Shown: piece after piece, positions 22,498-30,547 of the stretch
Layout of the letters: each line of letters opens with the position of its first letter
Position numbering within the stretch: the stretch's first letter is position 1
NCBI GenBank assembly: GCA_030149525.1
Contig: JASBRJ010000367.1
Location: 1-32,021, forward strand
Length of the DNA: 32,021 nt
Source: a bacterium
GTDB lineage: Bacteria; Vulcanimicrobiota; Xenobia; Xenobiales; JADMJV01
Direction of reading: 5' to 3'
Position numbers and translations under genes: made by a program
Notes under the pieces: model-generated
The model's database searches: none
What the model was told of the DNA's origin: nothing
What the model saw: the letters and a program-made list of their open reading frames with translations, nothing else

Positions 22498-23795
22498 ACA
22501 TAAGCCTTGCAGGGGCCGAGGGCTGGAAGCGAACCCTGCGTCTCTTCGGTGATAAGAGCTTGAGTCACCGCAGTCTGATTCTGGCCAGTATGGCCTCAGG
22601 GGAGTCGGTTATTCACGGGCTTTCCAAGGGGGCCGACGTGGCCAGTACCGCCTCTTGCCTTCGACAGATGGGGAGTGAGATAGATATCTCCGAGGAGCTT
22701 CCGGTTAGGGTTTCCGGCTGGGGTGATAGGGGTCCGGCCGAACCTGTCGGCATCCTGGATTGCGGAAACTCTGGGACCACTTTACGTCTCTTGGCAGGGC
22801 TTCTTGCCGGTTCTTCCGGTTTGTTCATACTCGACGGTGACGAGTCGCTCCGCAAGCGACCTCAGGGAAGAGTAGTCAGGCCTTTATCGGAAATGGGGGC
22901 AACGCTTCTGGCTCGTCGTAACGACACTCTTTGCCCGTTGGTCGTGAAAGGAGCTCGACTTTCTCCCTTTCGAGGAAGCCCCGAAGTGGCCTCAGCCCAA
23001 GTCAAATCGAGCATTCTCCTGGCTGCTCTCGCTTCCGGTTCCGAAGTGGAGATGGAGGAGTTAGGGCATACACGAGATCACACCGAGATGATGCTACGTG
23101 GTCTGGGTGTTCCCATCACAAGTGACGGACTGAAGATTTCCCTTTCGTCCGGGCCCCACCGCTGGAACGGTTTCGAATACACCGTGCCCGGCGACCCCTC
23201 GTCGGCGGCGTTTTTGGTGGCGGCGGCCGTTATGGGACAGGGGACGAAGGTGACCGTAGAGGGCGTTTGTCTCAATCCAACGCGAACCGGCTTTTTTCAG
23301 ATTCTTGAGCGCATGGGGGCCAAGATATCCATGCGGGTCACAGAGGAGCGTATGGGGGAGCCGGTGGGCACAATTACCGCCGAAAGTTCGAGGCTGATCG
23401 GAACGGAAGTCGAGCCTCACGAGGTTCCTCCGGCTATCGACGAATTTCCTCTCCTCGCGGTGGTCGCCACCGCTGCTGAAGGAAACACCGTGGTCAAAGG
23501 CGCTGAGGAGCTTCGAGTCAAGGAGAGTGATCGCATCCGATGCGTGGTCACGGAGCTTTCCAAAATGGGGGCAAGGATCACCGAGGCTCCCGATGGTTTC
23601 ACAGTCTATGGACCGACTCCCCTTTCAGGAGCGGTGATGGAATGCCACCATGATCATCGTCTGGAAATGAGCCTGGCCGTGGCTGCGCTCACGGCCGAAG
23701 GGACCACGCGGCTGGAGAATGCCGGCTGGGCCTCCATCTCATTTCCCGAGTTCTGGTCTTTTTATCCAGGTCCTCAAGAGCGTTCCGAGGCGTGA
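22494..23795 (+). CDS. aroA: 3-phosphoshikimate 1-carboxyvinyltransferase (EPSP synthase)
   Basis: A 433-residue enzyme joining shikimate-3-phosphate and phosphoenolpyruvate in aromatic amino acid synthesis. All core motifs are visible: LFGDKSLSHRSLILASMASG, DCGNSGTTLRLLAG, GDESLRKRP, AQVKSSILLAAL, RDHTEMMLRGLG, PGDPSSAAFLVAAA, IDEFPLLAVVA, RVKESDRI and HDHRLEMSLAVAAL. The start is TTG 22494, overlapping the dapA stop (TTGA), and the C-terminus overlaps aroE (GTGA), so the three are translationally coupled. The extreme N-terminus is short, lacking the usual few residues before the first strand motif. Confidence 0.96.
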   Translation: MNISLAGAEGWKRTLRLFGDKSLSHRSLILASMASGESVIHGLSKGADVASTASCLRQMGSEIDISEELPVRVSGWGDRGPAEPVGILDCGNSGTTLRLLAGLLAGSSGLFILDGDESLRKRPQGRVVRPLSEMGATLLARRNDTLCPLVVKGARLSPFRGSPEVASAQVKSSILLAALASGSEVEMEELGHTRDHTEMMLRGLGVPITSDGLKISLSSGPHRWNGFEYTVPGDPSSAAFLVAAAVMGQGTKVTVEGVCLNPTRTGFFQILERMGAKISMRVTEERMGEPVGTITAESSRLIGTEVEPHEVPPAIDEFPLLAVVATAAEGNTVVKGAEELRVKESDRIRCVVTELSKMGARITEAPDGFTVYGPTPLSGAVMECHHDHRLEMSLAVAALTAEGTTRLENAGWASISFPEFWSFYPGPQERSEA

Positions 23796-24679
23796 GATCG
23801 ACTCGCTTCCGGGCCGACCTTTCGACCCTCTGGCTGCTGGGCAGGCCCGTTCATCACAGTCTGAGTCCCTTGATTCAGAACACGGCCCTCGAGCTGCTTG
23901 GAGAGAAATATCTCTATCTAGCGACCTCGGTTGAGGACAAAGACTTCACCAGGGTGGTGGAGACTCTGCCTCTGTTGGGGGCGGTGGGAGCAAATGTCAC
24001 TGTTCCTTACAAGCTTCACGCCTACCGACTTTGCCATCATTTAAGTCCCGAAGCGCAAGTCATGGGAGCGGTCAACACTCTCCACTTTCGTGAGGGAAGA
24101 GTGGAGGGATATAACACCGACGGGCTTGGCTGGTGGAACGCGCTGGGTGAGCAGTGTCCCCCGAGTCAGCGTGAGAACGCCCTGGTGATAGGCGCCGGCG
24201 GCGCGACCCGAGCCATCTGTCATACCCTTTTGAGCCAGGGGGGGCGGAGCCTCAAGATACTCAACCGTACCCTATCCAAGGCTGAGGCCCTCAAAGATGA
24301 ACTGCTCAATCACTATCCGGACGCCGAAGTAGAAGTCCGGCCCTTGACGGACTTTTGCGCACTTTTGGAGGGGCAAGGACTGGTAGTGCAAACCACCTCG
24401 GTGGGTCTCCATGACGAAAAGTCTCCGGTCCCGCTTCCTTCCCAGTGGCCCGAGAACACCTTTCTCTCGGAGCTGATTTACGGCAGAACCACCGCCTTGA
24501 CGAGGCGCGCCTCCGAACTCGGCGCGACCGTCCAGGACGGTTTAGGAATGCTGTGCGGACAGGCAGCGCTGAGTCTTTCCATCTGGTTGGAAAGAGAACC
24601 ATCAGACATTCCTCTTAACAGCATGCTTTCCGCCGCAAGAGCTGTGGTGAACAAGCGACGGGAGGAGTTCGGAACTTAA
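23792..24679 (+). CDS. aroE: shikimate dehydrogenase
   Basis: A 295-residue NADPH-dependent enzyme reducing 3-dehydroshikimate to shikimate. Signatures: LLGRPVHHSLSPLIQNTAL (substrate Ser pair), GANVTVPYK with catalytic Lys, MGAVNTL, GYNTDGLGW, the nucleotide-binding GAGGATRAI, LNRTLSKAEAL, and the C-terminal DGLGMLCGQAALSL. The start is GTG 23792, overlapping the aroA stop. It acts one step before shikimate kinase, which is not in the window. The TPM-domain gene follows 18 bases later on the same strand. Confidence 0.96.
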   Translation: MRSTRFRADLSTLWLLGRPVHHSLSPLIQNTALELLGEKYLYLATSVEDKDFTRVVETLPLLGAVGANVTVPYKLHAYRLCHHLSPEAQVMGAVNTLHFREGRVEGYNTDGLGWWNALGEQCPPSQRENALVIGAGGATRAICHTLLSQGGRSLKILNRTLSKAEALKDELLNHYPDAEVEVRPLTDFCALLEGQGLVVQTTSVGLHDEKSPVPLPSQWPENTFLSELIYGRTTALTRRASELGATVQDGLGMLCGQAALSLSIWLEREPSDIPLNSMLSAARAVVNKRREEFGT

Positions 24680-24697
24680 GACGGTAGATTTCTACCA

Positions 24698-25303
24698 GTG
24701 TCTTTGGCTGAAGAGATAGAGAATCAGGTTGAAGCTGTCGAGGCTGTCTCTTCGGCTGAAGTGGTTGTTTGTCTCCAGAACACTTCGGAGAACTACACGG
24801 ACTTAGATCTGATCTGGGCGAGTCTCTTCGCTTTGCTTACCCTCGCCTACAAGATCTGGAGCCCGCACGTTTTCGACCCCAACTGGATTTTGATAAATGT
24901 CGTGTTTGCGGGATTCTGTGGATTTGCCACGAGCCGATGGGTAGGTCTGCGCAGGTTGCTCATGTCTTCGGAAAGAGTGAGCAAGGCCGTAAAAAGAGCA
25001 GCTTATGCTCAATTCCACGCCCGAGGAGTGCATCAGACTCGAGAGCGCACTGGAATTCTGGTTTTCGTCTCTCGCTACGAAAGAAGAATCGCGCTTGTTC
25101 CGGATTCTGGAATTGAGCCGCGCCTCTCACAGCAACTGTGGCTAGGTTGGGCGGAGAAGTTTGGTTCGGCCTCCAGCGAGAGAGAGCTACTGGAGAATCT
25201 TAAGTCTCAGATGGAAGCTTTTCAGGGCCCTTTCCGACGTCAGAGTCCGCGGCGGGATGACGATATCGACGAGTTATCCAATCAGATGGTGGAAGCCCTA
25301 TGA
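24698..25303 (+). CDS. TPM domain membrane protein
   Basis: This 201-residue protein has the TPM (TLP18.3/Psb32/MOLO-1) fold interrupted by two membrane spans. VEAVSSAEVVVCLQNTS is the first strand-helix, followed by hydrophobic spans at ~37-55 and ~61-80. FHARGVHQTRERTGILVFVS and RRIALVPDSGIEPRLSQQLW supply the family core. Such proteins occur in bacterial envelope clusters, often with LemA or DUF2207 partners, and their biochemistry is poorly known. The start is GTG 24698 with a weak ribosome site; its stop overlaps the next gene (ATGA). The overlap and the neighbour's Tim44-like domain point to a joint envelope role. Confidence 0.85.
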   Translation: MSLAEEIENQVEAVEAVSSAEVVVCLQNTSENYTDLDLIWASLFALLTLAYKIWSPHVFDPNWILINVVFAGFCGFATSRWVGLRRLLMSSERVSKAVKRAAYAQFHARGVHQTRERTGILVFVSRYERRIALVPDSGIEPRLSQQLWLGWAEKFGSASSERELLENLKSQMEAFQGPFRRQSPRRDDDIDELSNQMVEAL

Positions 25304-26814
25304 TTCGTCGAATGCGGCTTCTGGTCGTTTTGTTGGTTCTGCTCACGGCCACAACGTTCGCCCGGGTGGGTGGCGGTCAGTCCTACTCGGGGGGTGGATA
25401 CTCCAGCTCAAGTTCCAGCTCCAGCTACAGTAGCGGCGGGAGCTACAGTAGTGGGGGAAGTTACAGTAGCAGCGGCGGCTATGACAGTAGCGACGGTGAG
25501 GCGGTGGGATTTATCCTGGAGATGCTCATTCGGCTCATCATTTATTATCCGAAGGTCGGCATCCCACTGGTCATCGTCATCATCTGGGCCTTTCTGAAGT
25601 ATGGAGGAAACAACAACAGGCCGTCTTCTCCCTCAAACGACTTCAAAAAATTGCAAGAGTGGTCCAGTTCGAACACGGTCCGGCAAAAACAGCCTCCCGA
25701 CCTGAACAGTTTTAAAACGGCCGACCCCAACTTCAGCACGCCGATGTTTCTGGACTTTCTGACCTCGCTCTACAGCAAAGCCTACCTCACAGCCGGTGAA
25801 GAAGTTCGCCCCTACCTATCTCAAGAAGCCCAGAGCAGTTTCTCCTACAAGGACGTGACGGCCGTGGTTATCGGAGGGGTTACGGTGGTTCGTGCTCTGG
25901 CAAGAGAGCCTCGCGATCTTGTAGAGGTTGAGTTAGAGTCCAATCTGAGCTTTGAGAACGGCCAGAAGCTGTTCGTGGTGGAAAGTTTGATCCTGCAACG
26001 TCATCACGGAGTGAAGACCCGGGAGCCGGAGATCGTCTTCTCCTTCAGTTGTCCCAATTGCGGCAGCCCGGAGGGAGTCAATCCGGACGGACGTTGCGGG
26101 TCGTGTGGAGAAAAAGTGAACGACGGCAGATTCGCCTGGGTGATCACCTCTCGCCAGCGAAAGCACTCCACCGCTGTGCCGCCGGTGGTTCTCTCCAGTA
26201 GTGGAGAAGAGTTGGGAACGGATCTGCCAACCGTGAAGAGTCCCAACCTCTCAGCAGCGTTAAGCCAACTTCAAAATAAAGATCCCGACTTTTCCAAGGA
26301 CGCTTTCGAGAAATTCGCCCGGGAGACTTTCATGGCGCTCCAGTCTGCCTGGACGAATAAAGAGTGGGAGAAGGCTCGTCCCCTTGAAACGGACTTTCTT
26401 TTTCAACAGCACCAATATTGGATGGATTGCTATAAGCACGACGGTCTGCGTAACGTCTTAGAGGATATTGAGATCACAAGAATCGACTGGGCAAGAATCG
26501 ATCTGGACAAGTTCTTTGAGAGTGTGACCATTCGAATCTTCGCACGCATGAAAGACTATACAATACGAGAGGCCAACAACGATGTTCTCTCAGGCAATCC
26601 GACGCAGCTGAGAAGTTTCTCAGAATACTGGACCTTCGTTCGGCGAGCAGGTGTCACATCCAAAAATCGGGAGGCCACCCGCTGCCCTAACTGCGGTGCG
26701 CCGCTCGACAAGGTGACCCATGTTGGTGAATGCGAATATTGCCAGGCTCGTATCACTCGGGGAGACTTCGACTGGATTCTCTCACGAATAGAGCAAGATG
26801 AAGCTTACCGTTAG
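25300..26814 (+). CDS. membrane protein with two Tim44-like/zinc-ribbon modules
   Basis: This 504-residue protein has a signal peptide or anchor (MIRRMRLLVVLLVLLTATTF), then a Gly/Ser/Tyr-rich low-complexity stretch (~25-65) and a membrane span (~75-100). The soluble part is duplicated. Module 1 is an NTF2/Tim44-like domain (FLDFLTSLYSKAYLTAGEEV) ending in a zinc ribbon (CPNC, CGSC at ~250) and GRFAWVITSR. Module 2 is a clearer Tim44 domain (DFSKDAFEKFARETFMALQS) ending in a second ribbon (CPNC, CEYC at ~461) and GDFDWILSRI. Tim44-like domains bind membranes or translocation partners in mitochondria. It is coupled to the TPM gene by ATGA and overlaps the DUF3124 lipoprotein gene by 17 bases. 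Confidence 0.86.
   Translation: MIRRMRLLVVLLVLLTATTFARVGGGQSYSGGGYSSSSSSSSYSSGGSYSSGGSYSSSGGYDSSDGEAVGFILEMLIRLIIYYPKVGIPLVIVIIWAFLKYGGNNNRPSSPSNDFKKLQEWSSSNTVRQKQPPDLNSFKTADPNFSTPMFLDFLTSLYSKAYLTAGEEVRPYLSQEAQSSFSYKDVTAVVIGGVTVVRALAREPRDLVEVELESNLSFENGQKLFVVESLILQRHHGVKTREPEIVFSFSCPNCGSPEGVNPDGRCGSCGEKVNDGRFAWVITSRQRKHSTAVPPVVLSSSGEELGTDLPTVKSPNLSAALSQLQNKDPDFSKDAFEKFARETFMALQSAWTNKEWEKARPLETDFLFQQHQYWMDCYKHDGLRNVLEDIEITRIDWARIDLDKFFESVTIRIFARMKDYTIREANNDVLSGNPTQLRSFSEYWTFVRRAGVTSKNREATRCPNCGAPLDKVTHVGECEYCQARITRGDFDWILSRIEQDEAYR
25381..25500 (+). repeat. Ser/Gly/Tyr low-complexity coding repeat
   Basis: Short imperfect tandem units of AGYTACAGTAG and TCCAGCTC type encode runs such as SSSSSSSSYSSGGSYSSGG. 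The Gly/Ser tract resembles tails common in TPM/DUF2207-type envelope proteins, here placed before the membrane span. Confidence 0.8.
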
Positions 26815-27364
26815 GAGCGATAGGGTGTTGCGAGTTTTTCTTTTTTCTCTCTTCATAGGTTTGTTTTTAAGCGGATGTCAGCAGACGACCGGCGGAGGTC
26901 CCGCCCAACAAAGACCACCGTTAGAACTTCAGAATGTTGATGGAACGGCGGTTGCCCAGCGCGCTCGTTCGCGGGGGCAGGTGGTTTACATCCCGTGCTA
27001 TTCCCACATTAAGCTTGCCAACGGGCAAGACTACCGCCTGGCCGTGAATCTCAGTATCCGTAACACGAGTCAGAATGAAAGTCTGCAGATTTCTTCGGTG
27101 GAGTATTACGACACCGACGGGGTCTTAAAGAAGAACTACACAGAACAGGCTTTGACTCTCAAACCGTTGGCGACGGCTGAGTTTTTTATTGGAGAAAGCG
27201 ATATGACGGGTGGCTCCGGGGCTAACTTTATTGTCACTTGGAACGCTGAGAAAGCGATTTCAGAACCGATTATGGAAGCCGTGATGGTCGGTACCGGCGG
27301 CTCTCAAGGGGTGAGTTTCACGAGTTCGGGCCGCCTTCTGAAGGAATCGTCGTCCCCCCGGTAA
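26798..27364 (+). CDS. DUF3124 lipoprotein
   Basis: This 188-residue lipoprotein has a signal peptide ending LFLSGC with lipidated Cys27. The body matches the DUF3124 pattern: VVYIPCYSHIKLANGQDYRL, LSIRNTSQNESLQISSVEYY, DTDGVL, then GGSGANFIVTW and EAVMVGTGGSQGVSFTSSGR. The family is of unknown biochemical function, with a probable beta-sandwich in the periplasm. The ATG at 26798 lies inside the previous gene (17-base overlap), so expression is coupled to the Tim44-like protein, and the two may meet at the inner membrane or periplasm. Confidence 0.9.
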   Translation: MKLTVRSDRVLRVFLFSLFIGLFLSGCQQTTGGGPAQQRPPLELQNVDGTAVAQRARSRGQVVYIPCYSHIKLANGQDYRLAVNLSIRNTSQNESLQISSVEYYDTDGVLKKNYTEQALTLKPLATAEFFIGESDMTGGSGANFIVTWNAEKAISEPIMEAVMVGTGGSQGVSFTSSGRLLKESSSPR

Positions 27365-27401
27365 CTTTACTTAAATTGAAGGATGTTCAAGTTTTTGGTC
27401 G

Positions 27402-27430
27402 CAGCTTTCCCCTATTCCCGGGAAAGGCTG
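27402..27430 (+). promoter_or_regulatory. hairpin enclosing the NlpC ribosome site
   Basis: CAGCTTTCCC (27402-27411) pairs with GGGAAA and GCTG (27420-27430, one bulged G) across an 8-base loop. The 3' arm holds the purine-rich GGGAAAGG just before the ATG at 27438, so folding would hide the likely ribosome site. Confidence 0.4.
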
Positions 27431-27437
27431 TCCTCAA

Positions 27438-27944
27438 ATGTCTGTTCGAAAAATTCTTGCCACTCTACTCTTTCAATCTCTCCTCGCTGCTCCGGTGGTG
27501 GCCGGTCCCGCGCTACTTGATCCGGAGCCGGTGGAGCCCGCACCCGTCCAGGCTCGACTAGCTTGCGGGCTCAAGGTCTTGAAGACAGCCCGCTCTTTTT
27601 TAGGAACCCCTTATGTTTGGGGCGGGGTAACCACCAGAGGATTCGATTGCTCCGGATACGTTCAGGCCGTTATGAAGATGAACGGCTTTCAGGTTCCACG
27701 TTTGGCAGATGTGCAGTTTGCCAAGAGTCATAAAGTGAAATACAAAGACCTCCAGCCGGGTGACATGGTTTTCTTTTCCACTTACCTTCCCGGTGCGTCC
27801 CATTGCGGGTTTTATCTCGGTGACGGGGAATTCATCCACGCTTCGTCGGCCGGGAAAAAGGTCATGATTTCTCAAATGAGAGACGGATATTACCGCAATC
27901 GCTTCGTGGGAGGCGGTCGCCCTGAGGGATGGACGGAGTCTTAA
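27438..27944 (+). CDS. NlpC/P60 family endopeptidase
   Basis: This 168-residue exported cysteine peptidase has a signal peptide (MSVRKILATLLFQSLLAAPV, cut near AGP). The triad is Cys71 (FDCSGYV), His122 (SHCGFYLG) and His134 (GEFIHASS). GTPYVWGGVTTRG and LQPGDMVFF are standard family elements. It should cut gamma-D-Glu-diamino acid bonds in peptidoglycan stem peptides. No SH3 or LysM targeting domain is present, so it is a bare catalytic domain. It follows the DUF3124 gene by 73 bases, with a hairpin over the ribosome site between them. Confidence 0.94.
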   Translation: MSVRKILATLLFQSLLAAPVVAGPALLDPEPVEPAPVQARLACGLKVLKTARSFLGTPYVWGGVTTRGFDCSGYVQAVMKMNGFQVPRLADVQFAKSHKVKYKDLQPGDMVFFSTYLPGASHCGFYLGDGEFIHASSAGKKVMISQMRDGYYRNRFVGGGRPEGWTES

Positions 27945-27996
27945 TCTCGCCAGAGATTCAGATGTCTAAGGCTTAGTTTGTAGCCAGTCATCGTTG

Positions 27997-28016
27997 GGGA
28001 AGTTGCAAAACTTCCC
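27997..28016. terminator. hairpin between convergent genes
   Basis: GGGAAGTT (27997-28004) pairs with AACTTCCC (28009-28016) across a GCAA tetraloop (GNRA type). It sits between the NlpC gene and the convergent alpha/beta hydrolase. There is no T-run on either side, so termination would be weak or Rho-assisted. Confidence 0.4.
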
Positions 28017-28065
28017 AGAAGGCGAGTGCTACCGAGAAAAATACCGGCGAATCGGGCGGCAAATC

Positions 28066-29193
28066 TTAAGGCACGATGGAGCGTTGAAGAAGTCCTTCCC
28101 AGATTTCGGTAAATTGAGGTGTAATAACCGACATATGACCGTCGCGAACCTGGGCCTCGCTGACGACTATGGGGCTGTCCGGGCTTTCAAAGTCCACCAA
28201 GAATCCTGATTCGTTCGGATTCTCTCGAAGAGTGCGTACGGCGTTCAGCTGGAGTTCGCTTCCGAAGAAATCGTTCTTATGCAAGAAGGCGAGGTACTTT
28301 TTGGGGTCTGTAGCGCTGGGAGCACTGAGCCAAGAGGCCGGTCCGGCATCTGTGGTGTCCTGAGGCCCGGCCAGCAGAATCACTCCTTGCATAGGATGTT
28401 TTTTGGCCAGATAGCCGGCATGACCTGAGCCTTGAGAATGCCCGACCACCACAATCTTGTTCCAGACGGGTCCATCTTCGTTGACGAACTGAGCGAAGTG
28501 CTCGGGCTGCTGAAGGGCCTGATATCGCAGCGCTGCTTCCAAGCGGTATTCGATGGAGTTGAGGTGGTCCACTTCCACAAGGTCACTCACCTGTGCCCCT
28601 GAATTGATCTCTTCTCGAAAGAGAGTGCAGGCATCCGGCTGGGTGCTGTGTTTGCAGGAGGTTGTGATCACGGTGTTGGGATAGTCCAGAGCCAGGCTCA
28701 CGAAGCCCTGTCTTGCCGCTGTCTTGTCGAATTCCAAAAAATCTTTGGGCAGGCTGTTGGTGCCACCTAAGCTGAGCAAGAGATAACCGTTTTGCGGGAC
28801 CGAGTTGTCGGTCACGGCATAGTGGGGACCTCGGGCTTGAGTGATGGAAGGGTCGGTTGCGGAAACCGGAATTTCCGTGACCACGGCTGTCTCCAGCAGA
28901 GTTTCCTTCACAGGAGTGTCGGCCAGGGCGGAGGTTGCGGAGATTCCCCCGGTGAGAACTCCGGCGCCCGCTGCAGCAAGGGAGAGACCGGCTTTGACCA
29001 GATGACCGAGAGAGGGTTGCTCGGGTTTCTGGACGGCCCGGGAAAACTTTGGCTGGACCGGGGTGGCCGAGCTAATTTCCAGCCTGTCGGGGTGGGCAAG
29101 AGATGGTGGAGAGGTTCTCAACTCTTTCTTGCGTTTGTTCGAAACAAAGGCTGGTCTGATCGCTTTGGTGGTGAGAGCAGGCGACGTTTTCAT
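28066..29193 (-). CDS. alpha/beta hydrolase with long N-terminal extension
   Basis: This 375-residue protein has a serine hydrolase core. Nucleophile Ser253 is in VVVGHSQGSGHAGYLA; Asp308 (LHKNDFF) and His353 (VRDGHMSVI) complete a plausible triad; LLLSLGGTN offers the oxyanion loop. The closest visual match is to esterase/lipase-type enzymes; the substrate is unknown. Before the core come ~65 basic, Pro/Ser-rich residues and a hydrophobic Ala/Gly-rich segment (HLVKAGLSLAAAGAGVLTGG). That segment could be a late, uncleaved export signal or anchor. Cys180 and Cys189 may form a disulfide, consistent with export. The ATG at 29193 has a distant AAGG. It is divergent from the zinc-ribbon gene. Confidence 0.87.
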   Translation of the reverse strand: MKTSPALTTKAIRPAFVSNKRKKELRTSPPSLAHPDRLEISSATPVQPKFSRAVQKPEQPSLGHLVKAGLSLAAAGAGVLTGGISATSALADTPVKETLLETAVVTEIPVSATDPSITQARGPHYAVTDNSVPQNGYLLLSLGGTNSLPKDFLEFDKTAARQGFVSLALDYPNTVITTSCKHSTQPDACTLFREEINSGAQVSDLVEVDHLNSIEYRLEAALRYQALQQPEHFAQFVNEDGPVWNKIVVVGHSQGSGHAGYLAKKHPMQGVILLAGPQDTTDAGPASWLSAPSATDPKKYLAFLHKNDFFGSELQLNAVRTLRENPNESGFLVDFESPDSPIVVSEAQVRDGHMSVITPQFTEIWEGLLQRSIVP

Positions 29194-29211
29194 GACAAGA
29201 TCTTACCTTAG

Positions 29212-29230
29212 AAACGTTACAAAAACGTTA
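29212..29230. promoter_or_regulatory. tandem AACGTTA repeat in divergent intergenic region
   Basis: AACGTTA occurs at 29213-29219 and 29224-29230, 11 bases apart, in the 89-base gap between divergent genes. Each contains the palindrome AACGTT. Position and helical spacing suggest a shared operator; no consensus promoter was confirmed. Confidence 0.3.
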
Positions 29231-29282
29231 TTCTTTCAAGACTGTCTGGACGAGTCGATTCGATTTGGAGTAGTATTCAAAA

Positions 29283-29501
29283 ATGAAAATATGCCAAGAG
29301 TGTCGGTCTCCTCGAGCAGATAGTGAAAGCCGATGTGCCAACTGTGGGAAGACTCTGACGAAAGAACCCTCTCAAGGACCATGGAGTCCGGAAGAAATGT
29401 CTCCGGCGGCCAGATTTTACACGGGGGTGTTTGTTGTCTGGGGATTGCTCTTTCCTTTTCTCGTGCCCATTATTCTGAAGCTCTCCAGCGCCTACTCATA
29501 G
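29283..29501 (+). CDS. zinc-ribbon single-span membrane micro-protein
   Basis: This 72-residue protein opens with a compact four-Cys zinc ribbon (MKICQECRSPRADSESRCAN, then CGK; Cys4/Cys7 and Cys18/Cys21). After a short polar linker comes one membrane helix near the C-terminus (YTGVFVVWGLLFPFLVPIIL). It resembles the many small zinc_ribbon-TM proteins of unknown function in bacterial envelopes. The ribosome site is weak (GGAG about 14 bases upstream). It precedes the UPF0104-type gene by 77 bases. Confidence 0.78.
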   Translation: MKICQECRSPRADSESRCANCGKTLTKEPSQGPWSPEEMSPAARFYTGVFVVWGLLFPFLVPIILKLSSAYS

Positions 29502-29578
29502 TATCCTTCCACCATTCTCCGGGGTAGGGGGGAGGGATACCTCGGTCTCTAGGTTTCGGTGATGGCGCTTCTTACAAT

Positions 29579-30547
29579 ATGATCGTGTTCAAAACCCTTA
29601 AGACCAAAGCCCGGCCCGTCCATCTAGCGATGATAGCCCTTTTCGCCGTGGGTCTCGTTGTAACGGGGTTCAGATTTCTTGACGCCAAAGAGGTCGGGCT
29701 TGTTTTTTCCCAACTGAAGCTCTGGTCGATTCTTCCTCTCCTGACGCTTCCCGTAGCCTTTCTGTGGCTTAAAGCCGAACGATACGCCGATCTTTTCGAT
29801 CTCACACCAGAGCCTGTCCACGAGCCTGAGACCCGAAAATTGACCATGCTCAGTTACGCCTCGGCTCAACTCGCTACTCTTTTGCCGGGAGGCTATGTGG
29901 CCCGGATAGCTCTCATGGAAGCGTCTCTCAAGCGCGGAGCCGCAGCAGTGTTGCCGACTCTCATAGAGAAGATTGCCGACTTGTCGTTGCTGATTTTGGT
30001 CGGGCTGTACGCTTGCTACTTCTTTCCCGAGACCCAACGTTACGCTGCCCTCCCTCTGCTGGTGCTCGGTTTGGGATTGGTCGTCTGTTTTTGGCCTGGA
30101 GCGAGGCATAAAGTTTTCTCCGGTGCAAGACAGCTTCTTGAGCATTTCTCAAAGGAGAGTCTGGTTCGGAAAATCTTCGATGTGAGGGCACCGAGTCGCT
30201 GTGCGCTCGTTCGTTTGGGCCTACAGTCGATCGGTGTTCTCTTGATTGAGCTCGCCGTGTTATGGGGTTCCTTCGCAGCGCTAGGGCTGAAGGTGGCACC
30301 TCTCGTAGCACTTATGGCTTACGCTCTGAGCGATTTCCTGGGAAGGATTGCGCCCACGCCGGGTGGATTCGGCTTGACGGAAGTGGGAATGGTCGCTTTG
30401 CTGCACAGTTTCGACGGTTTGGATATTAATCAGGCCGCCGCAGCCACTTTTCTCTTCCGGTTTCTTCTGTTTCTTCTCCCGGCGATATACGGGAGTTTAT
30501 GTTACGTGACTCTTTGGATGCCGTTGACCGGCCGGCGCGAGAATTAG
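29579..30547 (+). CDS. UPF0104 / lysylphosphatidylglycerol synthase TM-type protein
   Basis: This 322-residue protein has seven or eight membrane helices. The family signature near the end, RIAPTPGGFGLTEVGMVALL, and the earlier LATLLPGGYVARIALMEASL fit the LPG_synthase_TM/UPF0104 (AglD/MprF N-domain-like) group. In MprF this module flips modified lipids; stand-alone members are thought to move lipids or lipid-linked sugars, but the substrate here is unknown. The C-terminal lysyl-transferase domain of MprF is absent. The ATG at 29579 lacks a clear ribosome site. Its TAG overlaps the stop of the convergent micro-ORF at 30544. Confidence 0.88.
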   Translation: MIVFKTLKTKARPVHLAMIALFAVGLVVTGFRFLDAKEVGLVFSQLKLWSILPLLTLPVAFLWLKAERYADLFDLTPEPVHEPETRKLTMLSYASAQLATLLPGGYVARIALMEASLKRGAAAVLPTLIEKIADLSLLILVGLYACYFFPETQRYAALPLLVLGLGLVVCFWPGARHKVFSGARQLLEHFSKESLVRKIFDVRAPSRCALVRLGLQSIGVLLIELAVLWGSFAALGLKVAPLVALMAYALSDFLGRIAPTPGGFGLTEVGMVALLHSFDGLDINQAAAATFLFRFLLFLLPAIYGSLCYVTLWMPLTGRREN

